Assembly: GCA_940337035.1 (NCBI GenBank)
Contig: CALNHX010001042.1
Location: forward strand, 62,001-126,000
DNA: 64,000 nt
Reading direction: 5' to 3'
From: Agriotes lineatus
Lineage: Eukaryota; Arthropoda; Insecta; Coleoptera; Elateridae
Position 1 is the stretch's first letter. The number at the start of each line of letters is the position of its first letter. Positions 44,864-55,233 of the stretch are shown piece by piece. The notes below the pieces were generated by a model. The model worked only from the letters and a program-made list of their open reading frames with translations, ran no database searches and was not told the origin of the DNA. A program made the position numbers and the translations under genes.

Positions 44864-46368
44864 TGAACGTTACGAGTACATTTGGGACAATTACTAAAAT
44901 TGACATTTGGAGTTCCACAAACGTAACAGAAAAATGTACGCTCCTTTTCACATCGATGGTAAGTGTGTCCTTTTTGTTGACAATTCCAACAAGTTACATT
45001 AGAGGAGGTCCTTGCAAAGTTCATGGATTTAAAACTATTTTTGTTAAAAGGAAAAGATTTCTTAGGTGCTTTATCAGAAGTGGTAGACGAGTGAACCTGA
45101 CGTTTTAATTGACTAGTAGGTTTATAAGCCAAGTCTGGTTCTAAAGGAGAACTAGTAGATGAGAAATTAGGTCGAAACTTCTTATTTCTATTCTTCGTTT
45201 CTTCTAACTCTCGACAATATTCAGTTAAGGAGTTTATAGTAAGAACTTGAATTAACGCTAAATGATTGCTATAATATGGTTGTAGGTTTTTCCGAATATA
45301 TCTTAATTGTACTTCTTCTGGTGGGACAGAGCTTAATCTATTGAAAAGGTTAATCATAACGGCTATGAAGATATGAGGACGTTCATCAACACCTTGTATA
45401 CGAGAACGAATTTCCTCCCAAAGCGCATCATCATAGTCGCTAGGTAAGTAATGTTTTTTCAATAAATCTACTATCTCCTTCCAACTGCTAATTCTATTTC
45501 GAATAGACCGAAACCAAATTAATGCCTGATCATCAAACAAATCTATTGCCTCTAAAAATAATTGTTCGTATGTTAAGTTTCTTGCTACTCTCAATTCTTC
45601 AACTCTTTCTATGAATGAATTAACACCCTGATTAGCATTGTTACCTGAAAATTTCAGATTCCATTTGGAAACTCTTACAGAACTTGATGAGACTTCCGTC
45701 CGATGGCTACAAGTAGGAATTTGGGATAGATTTAATTCTTTTAATCGATTTGCAAAACGCTCGACAGGCTCTGAAATATCAAATTCGACCTTTCTACTGC
45801 TATGATGTGGGGAACTATGAGAAGCTTGAAAGATGGGATCCAATGGAGCTTCAGAAGTCATATTAATTCGAGGAAGATCTATACTACTGCTAGGAATTGG
45901 TTGTTCTGATTGTTGAATTATTGATATTACATCATTATGGTGTATCTCTTCACCATCAGCTACTTCCGAAAGAGATACTGACAATTCTAACAATTGGTCT
46001 TTTAGGTGAGTCCACTTAAGCTTAGTATCATCATCTAATAACATAGAGATATAATCTAATCGACGGTCTATGTGCTCTAGTTTAGTAGTTAATCTGTCAA
46101 ATTCAGTAGACAAGGGTTTATTTTCAAACGTCTGGGCCAAAGTTCGAAGATATGCCAACCTATGTTCGCAAAAATCTAACTCCTGAGGAACGTTAAATGT
46201 GACAAGTTGGTAAGAAGAACTTAGAGTTGAGTCACGCTTCTCTAAATTTAATTGTGTTCTTAATAACTTACGTTTTTCATCGACACTACGATTTGCAGGG
46301 TCCAAGTTACGAGTGGTTAACTCCCAATCTAACTCATCAGAAACCAAACAATTCACTTTCATCATCAT
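44818..46368 (-). CDS. gag: Gypsy Gag
   Basis: The start is the ATG at 46368, first of three consecutive Met codons; 516 codons. The N-terminal half is helical and acidic. The retrotransposon capsid core starts near KWNLKFSG and runs through LFLEAIDLFDDQALIWF, ISSWKEIVDLLKKHYLP and RLSSVPPEEVQLRYIRKN. Two Cys-rich modules close it: a CCHC knuckle (CWNCQQKGHTYHRC) and a CYVCGTPNVNFSNCPKC module that binds RNA. The gene ends HDA-stop at 44818. Gag forms the particle and packages element RNA. The pol frame overlaps its 3' end in the -1 frame, with a slippery heptamer at 44857-44863. Confidence 0.93.
   Translation of the reverse strand: MMMKVNCLVSDELDWELTTRNLDPANRSVDEKRKLLRTQLNLEKRDSTLSSSYQLVTFNVPQELDFCEHRLAYLRTLAQTFENKPLSTEFDRLTTKLEHIDRRLDYISMLLDDDTKLKWTHLKDQLLELSVSLSEVADGEEIHHNDVISIIQQSEQPIPSSSIDLPRINMTSEAPLDPIFQASHSSPHHSSRKVEFDISEPVERFANRLKELNLSQIPTCSHRTEVSSSSVRVSKWNLKFSGNNANQGVNSFIERVEELRVARNLTYEQLFLEAIDLFDDQALIWFRSIRNRISSWKEIVDLLKKHYLPSDYDDALWEEIRSRIQGVDERPHIFIAVMINLFNRLSSVPPEEVQLRYIRKNLQPYYSNHLALIQVLTINSLTEYCRELEETKNRNKKFRPNFSSTSSPLEPDLAYKPTSQLKRQVHSSTTSDKAPKKSFPFNKNSFKSMNFARTSSNVTCWNCQQKGHTYHRCEKERTFFCYVCGTPNVNFSNCPKCTRNVQKNPQGQASSAAHDA
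44857..44863 (-). promoter_or_regulatory. Candidate -1 ribosomal frameshift site (A AAA AAC)
   Basis: On the minus strand, gag codons CAA AAA AAC contain A AAA AAC in the X XXY YYZ register. A -1 slip enters the pol frame, which has no stop from here through the gag terminator into protease. Downstream pairing is only weakly visible (CGTC with GACG about 20-35 nt on). Confidence 0.82.
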
Positions 46369-46541
46369 GGAGGCAATTTGTAAGAACACACCAAAAATTA
46401 TTACTTAAGAACCGCTAACCCTTATGAAAAGTGAAAATATCAAAAATTTTGAAAACTTATAACGTTTACTGAGCCAAGTTGTATGTAATTTCTAGTCAAC
46501 CGAACCGAAAGAAGGCCTTGACCGTTGGGTGCCAATTTATG

Positions 46542-47898
46542 TGTGCCCTCTAAAAGTATACAAACCTGCAGAAGGTTCACATTCTCCGGCTAGCTCACTT
46601 CTCGGCAACAATTTAAATAAAAGGTGGGTTCGTATTTTCACTTCATACATATGGGTAAGGTTCAATAAAATACAAAGTGGGCGCCAGCAATTTAATAATT
46701 GCATTTAACTAACATAACATAGGTATATATTTATATTTACAAATGGAAAATCGGAAATGTATATTCTGTACCTTTTAAATTATATATTAAATCATAGGTA
46801 CATAATTAGAATTAAACAATTGAATGAAATGTTTTAAATCCGATCTTAAGTATAATCGGAGAGCTCTCCCTGGTTATAAAATATAGGTTGTTAAAAACTA
46901 TATATCTAATTAGCTGTTATAATTAAAATTTAGTATAACAAATGTTCAAAATTCATACTGATAAGCAGTAATGTTTACATGCAAATCGGTAGTGACAGTT
47001 TAGAGTTATTTAGCAAGATTTAAGGTGTATTGACAATGAGGTAAGTCAAAAAAAACCAGTTAGATAAGGACAGGGGTTTATAGTTGAAGTTTTAGGAGCT
47101 TCCGCTGCGCAGAAAGCCACATCTGTGCACTGCAGTGTCGAGCAATAACTGCACCGTACTTACTGGGTCAACTTGAGGTAGGAAGCTAATAAAGGCCAGC
47201 CAAGGGGGCAGAGGCTCCTTGAGGGAGTTGCAGATGGTGCACCAGGTCCAAGAAGGTAGATGGACGGCAATGGTACCTCAACCAGTTTGAGCAGTGCGGT
47301 ATGCCAAATAAGATAGAGGATTACTCTGCGATGCTGAACTGGTGGAAGACATCCAGGTAAACAAGGCTCTTTGGGGGAATAGCTGAGAGCGCACCAGGTC
47401 CGATTAGACGAAGGGGGTGGTGCCGGAACCTCAATCCGTCGAGCAGAGTGGTATAAAAAAAAGCAGCTAAGTGAGCTGCCTTTCTTAAGAAACGTCGCAC
47501 CATGTGCTTCGGAAAATGTCAGAAATAACGGTCACTTCAATATCACTTTATTATGCCGATTATTTCCTAATTTATGCACATAATATAACAACTGTATGTT
47601 GCAGGATGACGGCAGAAATATTTAAATTTCACAAAGCCTCGAGTCAAGATGCCATACCTCGACGATGGTACAGGCAAGAATCCTCCATATCCAAAAATTC
47701 AGGAAAAGGCTTTTTTTATAACATTTTCAAAAATCCCTAAATCAGAATGTCAAACCTTAAAGAGGAGTTATGTGTGTATGCAACCTTTGAAGCAAGATGG
47801 GTTGCATACTTGTTAAGGGAAATTATTGTATGTGTAAATGCAACATTTTGAATATATTAAATAATAAACCTTGTAGCTAATTACACTGGAATGCTACA
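46542..47898 (-). repeat. Gypsy 5' LTR
   Basis: 1357 bp, same length and apparently same sequence as 39511-40867, offset by 7031 bp. It would carry the element promoter. The first transcribed sequence lies toward 46542. Confidence 0.93.
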
Positions 47899-48100
47899 AA
47901 GTGCTGGGTTACTTGCTACTTGGCTCCCATAATTTCCTTTCAGCTAAAGATTTGAGTGTTTTGTTTTACCCACGACCAGCTCCGGCTGAGCAGTCGGTTG
48001 CCTTTGCTTTTTCTCCTTTTGCAGTCAGAGTGACGGTAACAAGTGGTAGGAAAAATGTCCAGCATGAATATCCTTACATTTGGTAAATATTTGAGGCTTG
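47899..48100 (+). repeat. Dispersed repeat, copy 2, right half
   Basis: Continues 39300-39510 across the Gypsy insertion and matches the minus strand of about 6640-6830, including CACGACCAGCTCCGGCTGAG. Confidence 0.75.
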
Positions 48101-48277
48101 CTAAATACTATCACGTAAAGAGAAAAATATGTGATCTGTGAGATGGTGTCAACCAGATCCAATTTCATGAAGTGGCCATAAGTTGCATATTACCGGCATT
48201 CGGTAAGCAAGAAATTGAGACAGGCTTTCTTTTCTCTGCTTTTAGTCCAGTAAAATGATATTTCGTTACTATATGTT

Positions 48278-48600
48278 TTTTAAGTCGCTGTACACGAATA
48301 TCAGGTTTGCCAACAAAAATTTTGACCGGAAACATGTTGTTTTAAGCAAAAACGATGTAAAAACCTCTCTCGCGGCTGAACGATTGGTCGGAGAAAATAC
48401 CTCAAACACATAAAATGTAGAAAATTTTGTCTTCTTTCATTTCATATAGATTCAACATTTACGAAAACTGGATAGCTTTCGGATCATTTTAGAAAAACTA
48501 AAAAAAGTCGGGTTTTTACACCATTTTTGTTTTAAAAAAACGTGTTTCCGGTCAAAATGTTTGTTGGAAAACCTGATATTCGTGTACAGCGACCCAAAAA
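48278..48600. mobile_element. TIR element, about 90-bp arms
   Basis: GTCGCTGTACACGAATATCAG at the left is mirrored as CTGATATTCGTGTACAGCGAC at the right, and pairing continues through TTTTGACCGGAAAC. The loop is about 140 bp. No coding sequence. Confidence 0.85.
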
Positions 48601-48950
48601 GCATATACCAACTAAATATCAAAACTCCACCAAAACTTTCCCCTATTCGCCCTTTTTGAGCACTATTTGATTGGACTATTTGCTTTTGTATATTTTAAAG
48701 AAAGCAAATTTTAAAACTGACACGAATATCGCACATTTGGCAGGTGAAGTGTTCATTAGAGAAGCCTTGTGGGACTAGAAAGATGAAAATTATACAGAAA
48801 ATAGTACGACACTCATCAATGACCAATAGAAAAATTAGTTCACGAGCCGTATCCAAGACAACAACAAAATTTCTTGGAAATTTTTTGTAGGAAGACATTA
48901 CTTCTTTTTAGGGTTTGTGTCGCTACGATTTTCTTACCGAATCTCCATTC
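48601..48950. other. No gene recognised
   Basis: AT-rich spacer between two hairpin elements. Confidence 0.45.
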
Positions 48951-49088
48951 GAGCATTAATTCATATCCGGAAATTATTTTTCGTGCATTCAACAACGTCC
49001 TAATTTGCCCTCGCGTCCCGCTCGGGCAAATTAATACGACGTTGTTGGAACGCACTCAAAAAAAATTCCGGAAAGAATTAATGCTCTT
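48951..49088. mobile_element. Short hairpin with GC core
   Basis: Arms CGAGCATTAATTC... and ...GAATTAATGCTC pair through CAACAACGTC/GACGTTGTTG to a core TTTGCCCTCGCG/CTCGGGCAAA. Total about 138 bp. Similar in style to 35848-35950. Confidence 0.78.
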
Positions 49089-49573
49089 ATGAGATTATAT
49101 GTGATAATTTCTGGGAAAGGTAGGCATCTTTATTTGTTATTAGTTTTTGAGCTAATGATACCTGCGGATGATACTAATGGAAATACAATATATGTTAACT
49201 TTTAGCAATTTTTTGAGGGAGAGACTAAGAAGTATTGGAAAAAGAACATTTGATTTAGTTTTAACAATACACCGCGGTAATACGTATACTATATAATGTG
49301 TGGGACTCTACAGTCTACATATTTAAGAAACAGTACTAAAATAGTTATTTTAACCACAAGTGCTAGAAGTGCAACTTTTTTTTCACAAGTGTGGAGGGTT
49401 ATTAAACGAGGTGCAGCGTGAACAATTACCTGTGAGTGTCGCATGTCAGATAAACACTTGCAATTATAAACAAAACGTATAAGTCTGCATTTTGCGTTGT
49501 TAATTTTATTATCCTAGGAACTTAGTAATAATAATAGGTTCCGTTGTCAAGGCAAAACAGCAAACAAATATAA
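49089..49573. other. No gene recognised
   Basis: AT-rich; no supported feature. Confidence 0.45.
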
Positions 49574-50145
49574 TCGCCGACTTAAGCTTGTATTACACGG
49601 CGTGTGGAGCGACGCGCTTGGCGTGTGACTTGACGCGGCACGCGCATTGAGAACGGGCCGGCGCGGCGCGACGAACTTCTTGGTTCCCGTCGATTGCGGT
49701 AAATTTCGCACACTTCAAAGAAAATGCTCCGCGCGGAGTGGAGTAACTCTGATACGCAGTCACACGATACGTGATCTAGTAGTAATTTACCTTTTGTGGC
49801 AACATGTGGTCAAACGATGTAATATCTGTATTTTTAACGTTATATAAACAAGAACTAATAATTTGGAACCACAAGCATGAGGTGACTTTTGTTGTGCGAC
49901 CTCACCCAAAACCTTTTTTTTCTTCTTCTCTTGTAACAAATCATCACTGTTTAACAAAATGTATAAGCTGCTGCACAACCGAGCACCAGTTCTTGACGCC
50001 TGGACATTTTCAAATGTGAAAAAAAAACAGCGTGCAGCGGAAATCACGCCCAGGGGGCTTGAAACTTGTCAATCTACTGGCGTGAGATCGCCATCTTTCC
50101 AGACACGCATCGGCGCGTCACAGGCCGTATAATGCCACCTTTACA
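49574..50145. mobile_element. Candidate short TIR element with GC-rich ends
   Basis: The left end includes TTGTATTACACGGCGTGT and the right end, inverted, includes TGGCATTATACGGCCTGT; both then run into GCGACGCG-like sequence. The interior is AT-rich with a T-run and no transposase. TIR identity is imperfect over about 20-30 bp and the TSD is unclear. Confidence 0.5.
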
Positions 50146-50203
50146 CGTTTTGTTACTAAGGCTGTATCACTGACTTACATGATCGACAACGGGAACATTT
50201 TAT

Positions 50204-50461
50204 TATACCGGGTGATTATAAATGCTTTTCTATCAAGTTCTCTTTGAAATACTTGTTGTATGAATAATATGTTTGTGGCACTGTAACTCTATGTCAAATT
50301 CTAGGTTAGGTTTTGCTTCAGTTTTGACACAGACTGACGCAAAACCTAACCTATTAACCTCGAATTTGACATAGACTTACAGTGCCACCAACATATTATT
50401 CACACAACAAATATTTCAAAGGCATCTTGATGGAAGAGCATTTATAATCATCCGGTATAAG
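50204..50461. mobile_element. Hairpin MITE with CCGG ends
   Basis: Begins TATACCGGGTGATTATAAAT and ends ATTTATAATCATCCGGTATA. Arms of about 115 bp pair nearly throughout and meet at CAGTTTTGACACAGACTGA. The inner part (AGGTTAGGTTTTG, ATTTGACATAGACTTACAGTG) is related to the core of 35560-35700. Confidence 0.9.
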
Positions 50462-50930
50462 CGTTTGTTAATACTTAAGTAACTGCAAAAATGTAAAACT
50501 GAAAGCACGAACATGGAGGGTAGTTCAGCTGCAAGAATATATAAAAAAAACATTAGAAGAGCAAATAATCCATAGTACGCAGTCATGAACCGAGAGTACA
50601 GGTTACCTACATAGAAAATTATACTGTTAAAACTTGATAATATTTATTATAAAATATACCACCTGAATTAGAATATGCCCAATTACATGAAAGTAACAGA
50701 TCTATAACGTTGGTCGCCAATTGTAATAGTTTATTTTCAATAGTGTCACTGAACCAGTTATTCTACAGTTTGGTAATATGTCAAAACATTTCTTGGTGTT
50801 TCTGACGTTTCGAATGTTAAAATTTCAAAACTAGAAAACGTTACTATTCGTATATTAAGTTAGAAAGAAAAAACCCAGAATGCAACGGCCTCATAGGGAC
50901 TTTGTTCCTATAGATTGAGTTGGCTTTTCT
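50462..50930. other. No gene recognised
   Basis: AT-rich spacer. Confidence 0.45.
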
Positions 50931-51144
50931 ACAAATTAAGGTCACTAGATCAATGCACTAAGTGTAAGGTGCCGCCATTCCATTCCTCGAGTGAGAATGT
51001 GAGAAAAATGTGAGATAAAGATAACAAATACACATTTCCCAAGTGCAATAGGGAAGACACTAGTTTTTAGGGATTTTCTTTTTGGTGTAATGGACTGCTG
51101 TAAAGTCAAATTATTGTTAGATTCATATATGTATTGCTCCTATA

Positions 51145-51365
51145 TTGCTAGTAGGGTCTGGGGATGGGCGAAAACATTACGGCGTCGATATATAGTACGT
51201 CCGTCTACTACGATTCTCGTGCGCATGCCTAAGAATTCGAACTGAACGTTCACGTGTTCACGGACGACGCCTGCGCGCATTGCACCAACTTCGTACAAAG
51301 GGATGGTTGTTTGTCTCACTTACGCTGTGACCTCTCCAATTACAGGCGCTAGCAATATAGGTGTA
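51145..51365. repeat. Dispersed 220-bp repeat, copy 1
   Basis: Shares ATTGCTAGTA at the left, TCTCGTGCGCATGCC and GAATTCGAA in the middle, and AAGCTGTGACCT/ACGCTGTGACCT then TTACAGGCGCTA at the right with 60001-60235. Ends CTATATTGCTAG and CTAGCAATATAG form a 12-bp TIR. Confidence 0.8.
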
Positions 51366-51367
51366 AT

Positions 51368-51371
51368 ACAT
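51368..51371. other. Composite Gypsy TSD, left (ACAT)
   Basis: ACAT recurs at 57071-57074, just after the last LTR piece. Confidence 0.85.
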
Positions 51372-52005
51372 TGCTATGGTATATAGAGGTCATGTATGAC
51401 ATTAAATACACTTATTTATTTACATTAATTAAAAAAAAGTGAAAAGTTCAAGACAGTAATTATACTGAAACGATAAGATATAAAAAATTAATAATAAATA
51501 CAAAGTTGGATGTTGCGTATGACAGAATAAAATTCTATTTGTAACAATTTATAAAGTAAGCACCATTCAAATTTATTTATAACTTAGCAGGCAGGAATAA
51601 TGGTAGTCTAGGATAAGGATAAAAAATTGGGATGATTATTGAAATAACAAATTTAAAAACGGTTGTAAAAATTTAATTTTGGTGAAAATAAAAATATAAA
51701 TGTGCCCTTAATTTCATTTAATTTATTGCAATCAAGTTAAAAAGGGTTTATTAATCATATGCAAAAGATAAAAACGTGAATTATAAGAAGCAATAAAATA
51801 ATATGATTTTAAAAATGAAGATATGGTAAACTGGAACTAACTAATACGACAAAGAAGTAAGAAGAAAGATTTGGACATAGTTTAATTGAAGTTGGAGTAC
51901 AATTTATTAATATTTACATAATTTGGATTATTAATGACATTTGGAGTTTTTCGAGTACTACGCCTGAGGGACTTGGCACTATTTGGATGAGGACCAGCTG
52001 GCTTG
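51372..52005 (+). repeat. LTR piece A (5' 634 bp)
   Basis: Matches 53497-54129 with only a few differences. It breaks at CTGGCTTG, where pol sequence begins. Confidence 0.9.
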
Positions 52006-53293
52006 CGGGAAGTTAAATGTAGTTGCAGATTTCTTAAGTAGAAAGGATGTACCTAATTATGAGAAACCAAAACAAATTTTAATTGGGATTGAAAAAATTT
52101 TTCAGGAAGGAAGATTATCTAAACAAGAAGTTTTAAATAAACAGATGTCAGAAGAGATTCAAGAATTAAGAAATTTAGTATTGCAAAGTCAAGATCAGGA
52201 TTATAAAGGATATCAAATTAAAGAAAACTTGTTAGTAAAAGTGTTGGGAAATAAAGAATTGATTGTGTTCAGTAAGGAAGACATGTTAGAAGTTGTTGAA
52301 GAAATACATACAAGATTTGGACATTGTGGAGCAAGAAAAACTTGGTTAATATTTAGGGAATGTTTTTATTCGAAAAATGACATTAAAATTATTAAACAAC
52401 TAATACAGACTTGCCAAATTTGTCAGTTTGCAAAAGAAAAGAATTTTAAAAATCAGAATATTGTTAAAAGTATTAGAGTGAATGAACCGATGGAATTGGT
52501 AGCTATTGATTACTTATCAAATCTAGTTACAGGACAGTATGGATACAAGCATATTCTGATTATGGTAGATGCATTTTCAAAATTTATAAAATTATACCCA
52601 GCGAAAAATTGTAATACTAAACATGTGATTAAGTCAATTGGAAATTTTGAAGAACAAGTAGGTAGACCAAGAAAGATTTTAACAGACAATGCAACGTATT
52701 TTAGGAATACTAGATTAATAAATAATTTGGAAAGAAAAGGAATAAAGATTTGTTTTTGTAGTATAAGACATCCTCAAAGTAATATAGCAGAAAGGTACAT
52801 CAAAGAGGTAATAAAGTACTTAAGAATTTTAACAAACAAAAATCATAATAAATCGGTACAGTATTTATCAGATGTGGAAGGATTTATAAATAATGTTCCG
52901 AATACAGCAACGGAAATTTGTCCAATTACTTTGTGTAAACAAGTAATTCCGTCAAGACCTTGGAGGAAGGAACAAAGTAATATTGAAATAATGGAATTGT
53001 TAGAACAAACTCGAAGCAAATTAAAGAAGATTCATGACAGATATGAAAAGGAACAGAATGAGAAAATTTTAAAACGGGTACAATTTAAAATAGGAGATTT
53101 AGTAATTGTAAAGAAACTTGAGGGTTGCTAATCGAAAGGAAAAGATATGTGCAAAACTATTAAATGTGTATGAAGGACCTTATAAAATACAGAAAATCTT
53201 CAATAATAATAATACATACGAGTTGGTAAATGAAAAAGATGGTCACATAAGAGGCAGATTTCACATTACAATGATATATTCATACAAAATGTA
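52006..53293 (+). pseudogene. pol: Gypsy pol 3' half (RNase H end and integrase)
   Basis: The frame starts in LTR sequence and enters pol at GKLNVVADFLSR, the end of RNase H. The integrase follows: zinc module (HTRFGHCG ... CQICQFAK), catalytic Asp in VAIDYLSN, Asp in LTDNATYF, Glu in NIAERYIKE, then the C-terminal region to VIVKKLEG. A frameshift at about 53125-53130 ends that frame at 53131. The rest of pol (VANRKEKICAK to SYKM) continues in another frame to a TAA at 53291-53293. Protease, RT and most of RNase H are missing, so it is defective. Its very A-rich codon use differs from the intact Gypsy at 41627-44863, so it is a different family. Confidence 0.88.
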
Positions 53294-53496
53294 AAAATGT
53301 AAATATGCAAGAGTTGTTGTTTGTTCAATGAATTTAAAAATGTTTCTATGGAAACAGAGTAGATTAGTAATTGTTGTGAAGTTATGATTTTGTAAATAAG
53401 AATGTTAGAAATATTATTGAGTGTTCTTGTTTGGTAGCAGATCAAGAAAAAGATTTTTGTTTAAAAAAAAATATATTTTTTTAATCTGAGGAATTA

Positions 53497-54920
53497 TGCT
53501 ATGGTATATAGAGGTCATGTATGACATTAAATACACTTATTTATTTACATGAATTTAAAAAAATGAAAAGTTCAAGACAGTAATTATACTGAAACGATAA
53601 GATATAAAAAATTAATAATAAATACAAAGTTGGATGTTGCGTATGACAGAATAAAATTCTATTTGTAACAATTTATAAAGTAAGCACCATTCAAATTTAT
53701 TTATAACTTAGCAGGCAGGAATAATGGTAGTCTAGGATAAGGATAAAAAATTGGGATGATTATTGAAATAACAAATTTAAAAACGGTTGTAAAAATTTAA
53801 TTTTGGTGAAAATAAAAATATAAATGTGCCCTTAATTTCATTTAATTTATTACAATCAAGTTAAAAAGGGTTTATTAATCATATGCAAAAGATAAAAACG
53901 TGAATTATAAGAAGCAATAAAATAATATGATTTTAAAAATGAAGATATGGTAAACTGGAACTAACTAATACGACAAAGAAGTAAGAAGAAAGATTTGGAC
54001 ATAGTTTAATTGAAGTTGGAGTACAATTTATTAATATTTACATAATTTGGATTATTAATGACATTTGGAGTTTTTCGAGTACTACGCCTGAGGGACTTGG
54101 CACTATTTGGATGAGGACCAGCTGGCTTGTAGTGAAAGGGGTAGCTGTTGCAATCTAGAATTGAATATTGAGGACCATTGGGCGAGAAACGGCTTGCTTG
54201 CAGCAGAAGGTGGAGCTGTTGGGGTTTGCGGACATACTGGTTGTGAACGTCGTGTATGGAGATACTAGAACATAGGGAGGAGTACTTTAAGGTTACCACT
54301 TTAACTGGAAGGCTACTTACTAGGAAGGATTTGGATACAGGAAGGTTCTAGTACTGACAGCTTGGTTGGAGTTCGAGAGGAAGTGATGGTCTGTTAGTTT
54401 ATTGGTTTGCAACTAGTGGAAAGCGGTCTAGTTGGTGTTCGGTGTTTTGTGACAGAGGTGTACAGCAGTTTGGATACAAGGAGAGAGGTGTATCTTGGTA
54501 AATTGAAGCGAGTCTGCTGGATAAGGAACTTAGGTGGGTAAAAAGCAGGTATTTTTCTGAATTTATCTAAAATAAAAGACAGTTAACAAGGTTAGTTTTA
54601 ATATAATTGAATTGACTTACATGTCGTAACATTGGTGGAATCATAAAAGCTTTGTAAGGAAATTTGTTCTGTCATATTAATTTAAAATTTGTCATTGAAC
54701 GCTGTGTTTTGCATACTATTTGACAGCAAGCTACTTGTATTAAAATAATTCAATATTAAAAAAATAGAAATAACAAACAACTAACTAGATTTTCTCGAAC
54801 CACATCCTGAGATAGAGTAATCATGTATATTGTGAAGTATAATTCAAGTTAAAGTTAGTAAAAAGTTTTAAAGTTTCGATACTTGAAATAAATAAAAATC
54901 ATATACATGTATCCACTGCA
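53497..54920 (+). repeat. Complete central LTR
   Basis: 1424 bp. Starts TGCTATGG after a purine-rich AATCTGAGGAATTA and ends CCACTGCA. Its first 633 bp match 51372-52005 and its last 501 bp match 56571-57070. The middle about 290 bp is present only here. Confidence 0.9.
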
Positions 54921-55233
54921 TAATTAAATGGTCGCTCAAAACGTGGGGCAAAAGTGTGATTATTAGTCAGTTTGTTAGAACAAAATTAAGGAAGTAATTG
55001 CTACATAAGTGTCAGGATAGGTGAAATAAAATAAATCACGTTTTGGAAAGTAAGAAATAGGTAATTGAGATCAAATAAAGGAACAGTCAATGATAATAAG
55101 TAAAGTTTTCTGATAAAGATTGATTGTTGAACAAAAATACAAGGTTTTGCAAGTTGAGATAAGGTTTAATAAAAAGTAAATACGTTTTGAGTACAAATTA
55201 AAAATAGGCACATTTAGAAAATTTTAAACTGAA
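54921..55233 (+). other. Leader with primer-binding region
   Basis: Follows the central LTR. TGGTCGCTCAAAACGTGGGG eight bases in is the primer-binding candidate; the rest is untranslated. Confidence 0.6.

Larger units (their letters stand above)
39511..47898 (-). mobile_element. Gypsy LTR retrotransposon, apparently intact
   Basis: 8388 bp in minus orientation. LTRs 39511-40867 and 46542-47898 are 1357 bp each, begin and end TG...CA, and show no difference by eye. TSD is AAGT. A primer-binding candidate TTGGCACCCAACG lies just after the 5' LTR on the minus strand (about 46524-46536). A purine-rich stretch (GTGAAGGGATAG) precedes the 3' LTR. gag and pol are each open and overlap in the -1 frame. 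About 760 bp between the pol stop and the 3' LTR (40868-41626) has no coding sequence and no env. Identical LTRs and open frames indicate a very recent insertion. Confidence 0.95.

Noticed and set aside
54006..54299. 97-codon minus frame
   Set aside because: Lies wholly within the central LTR of the composite Gypsy.
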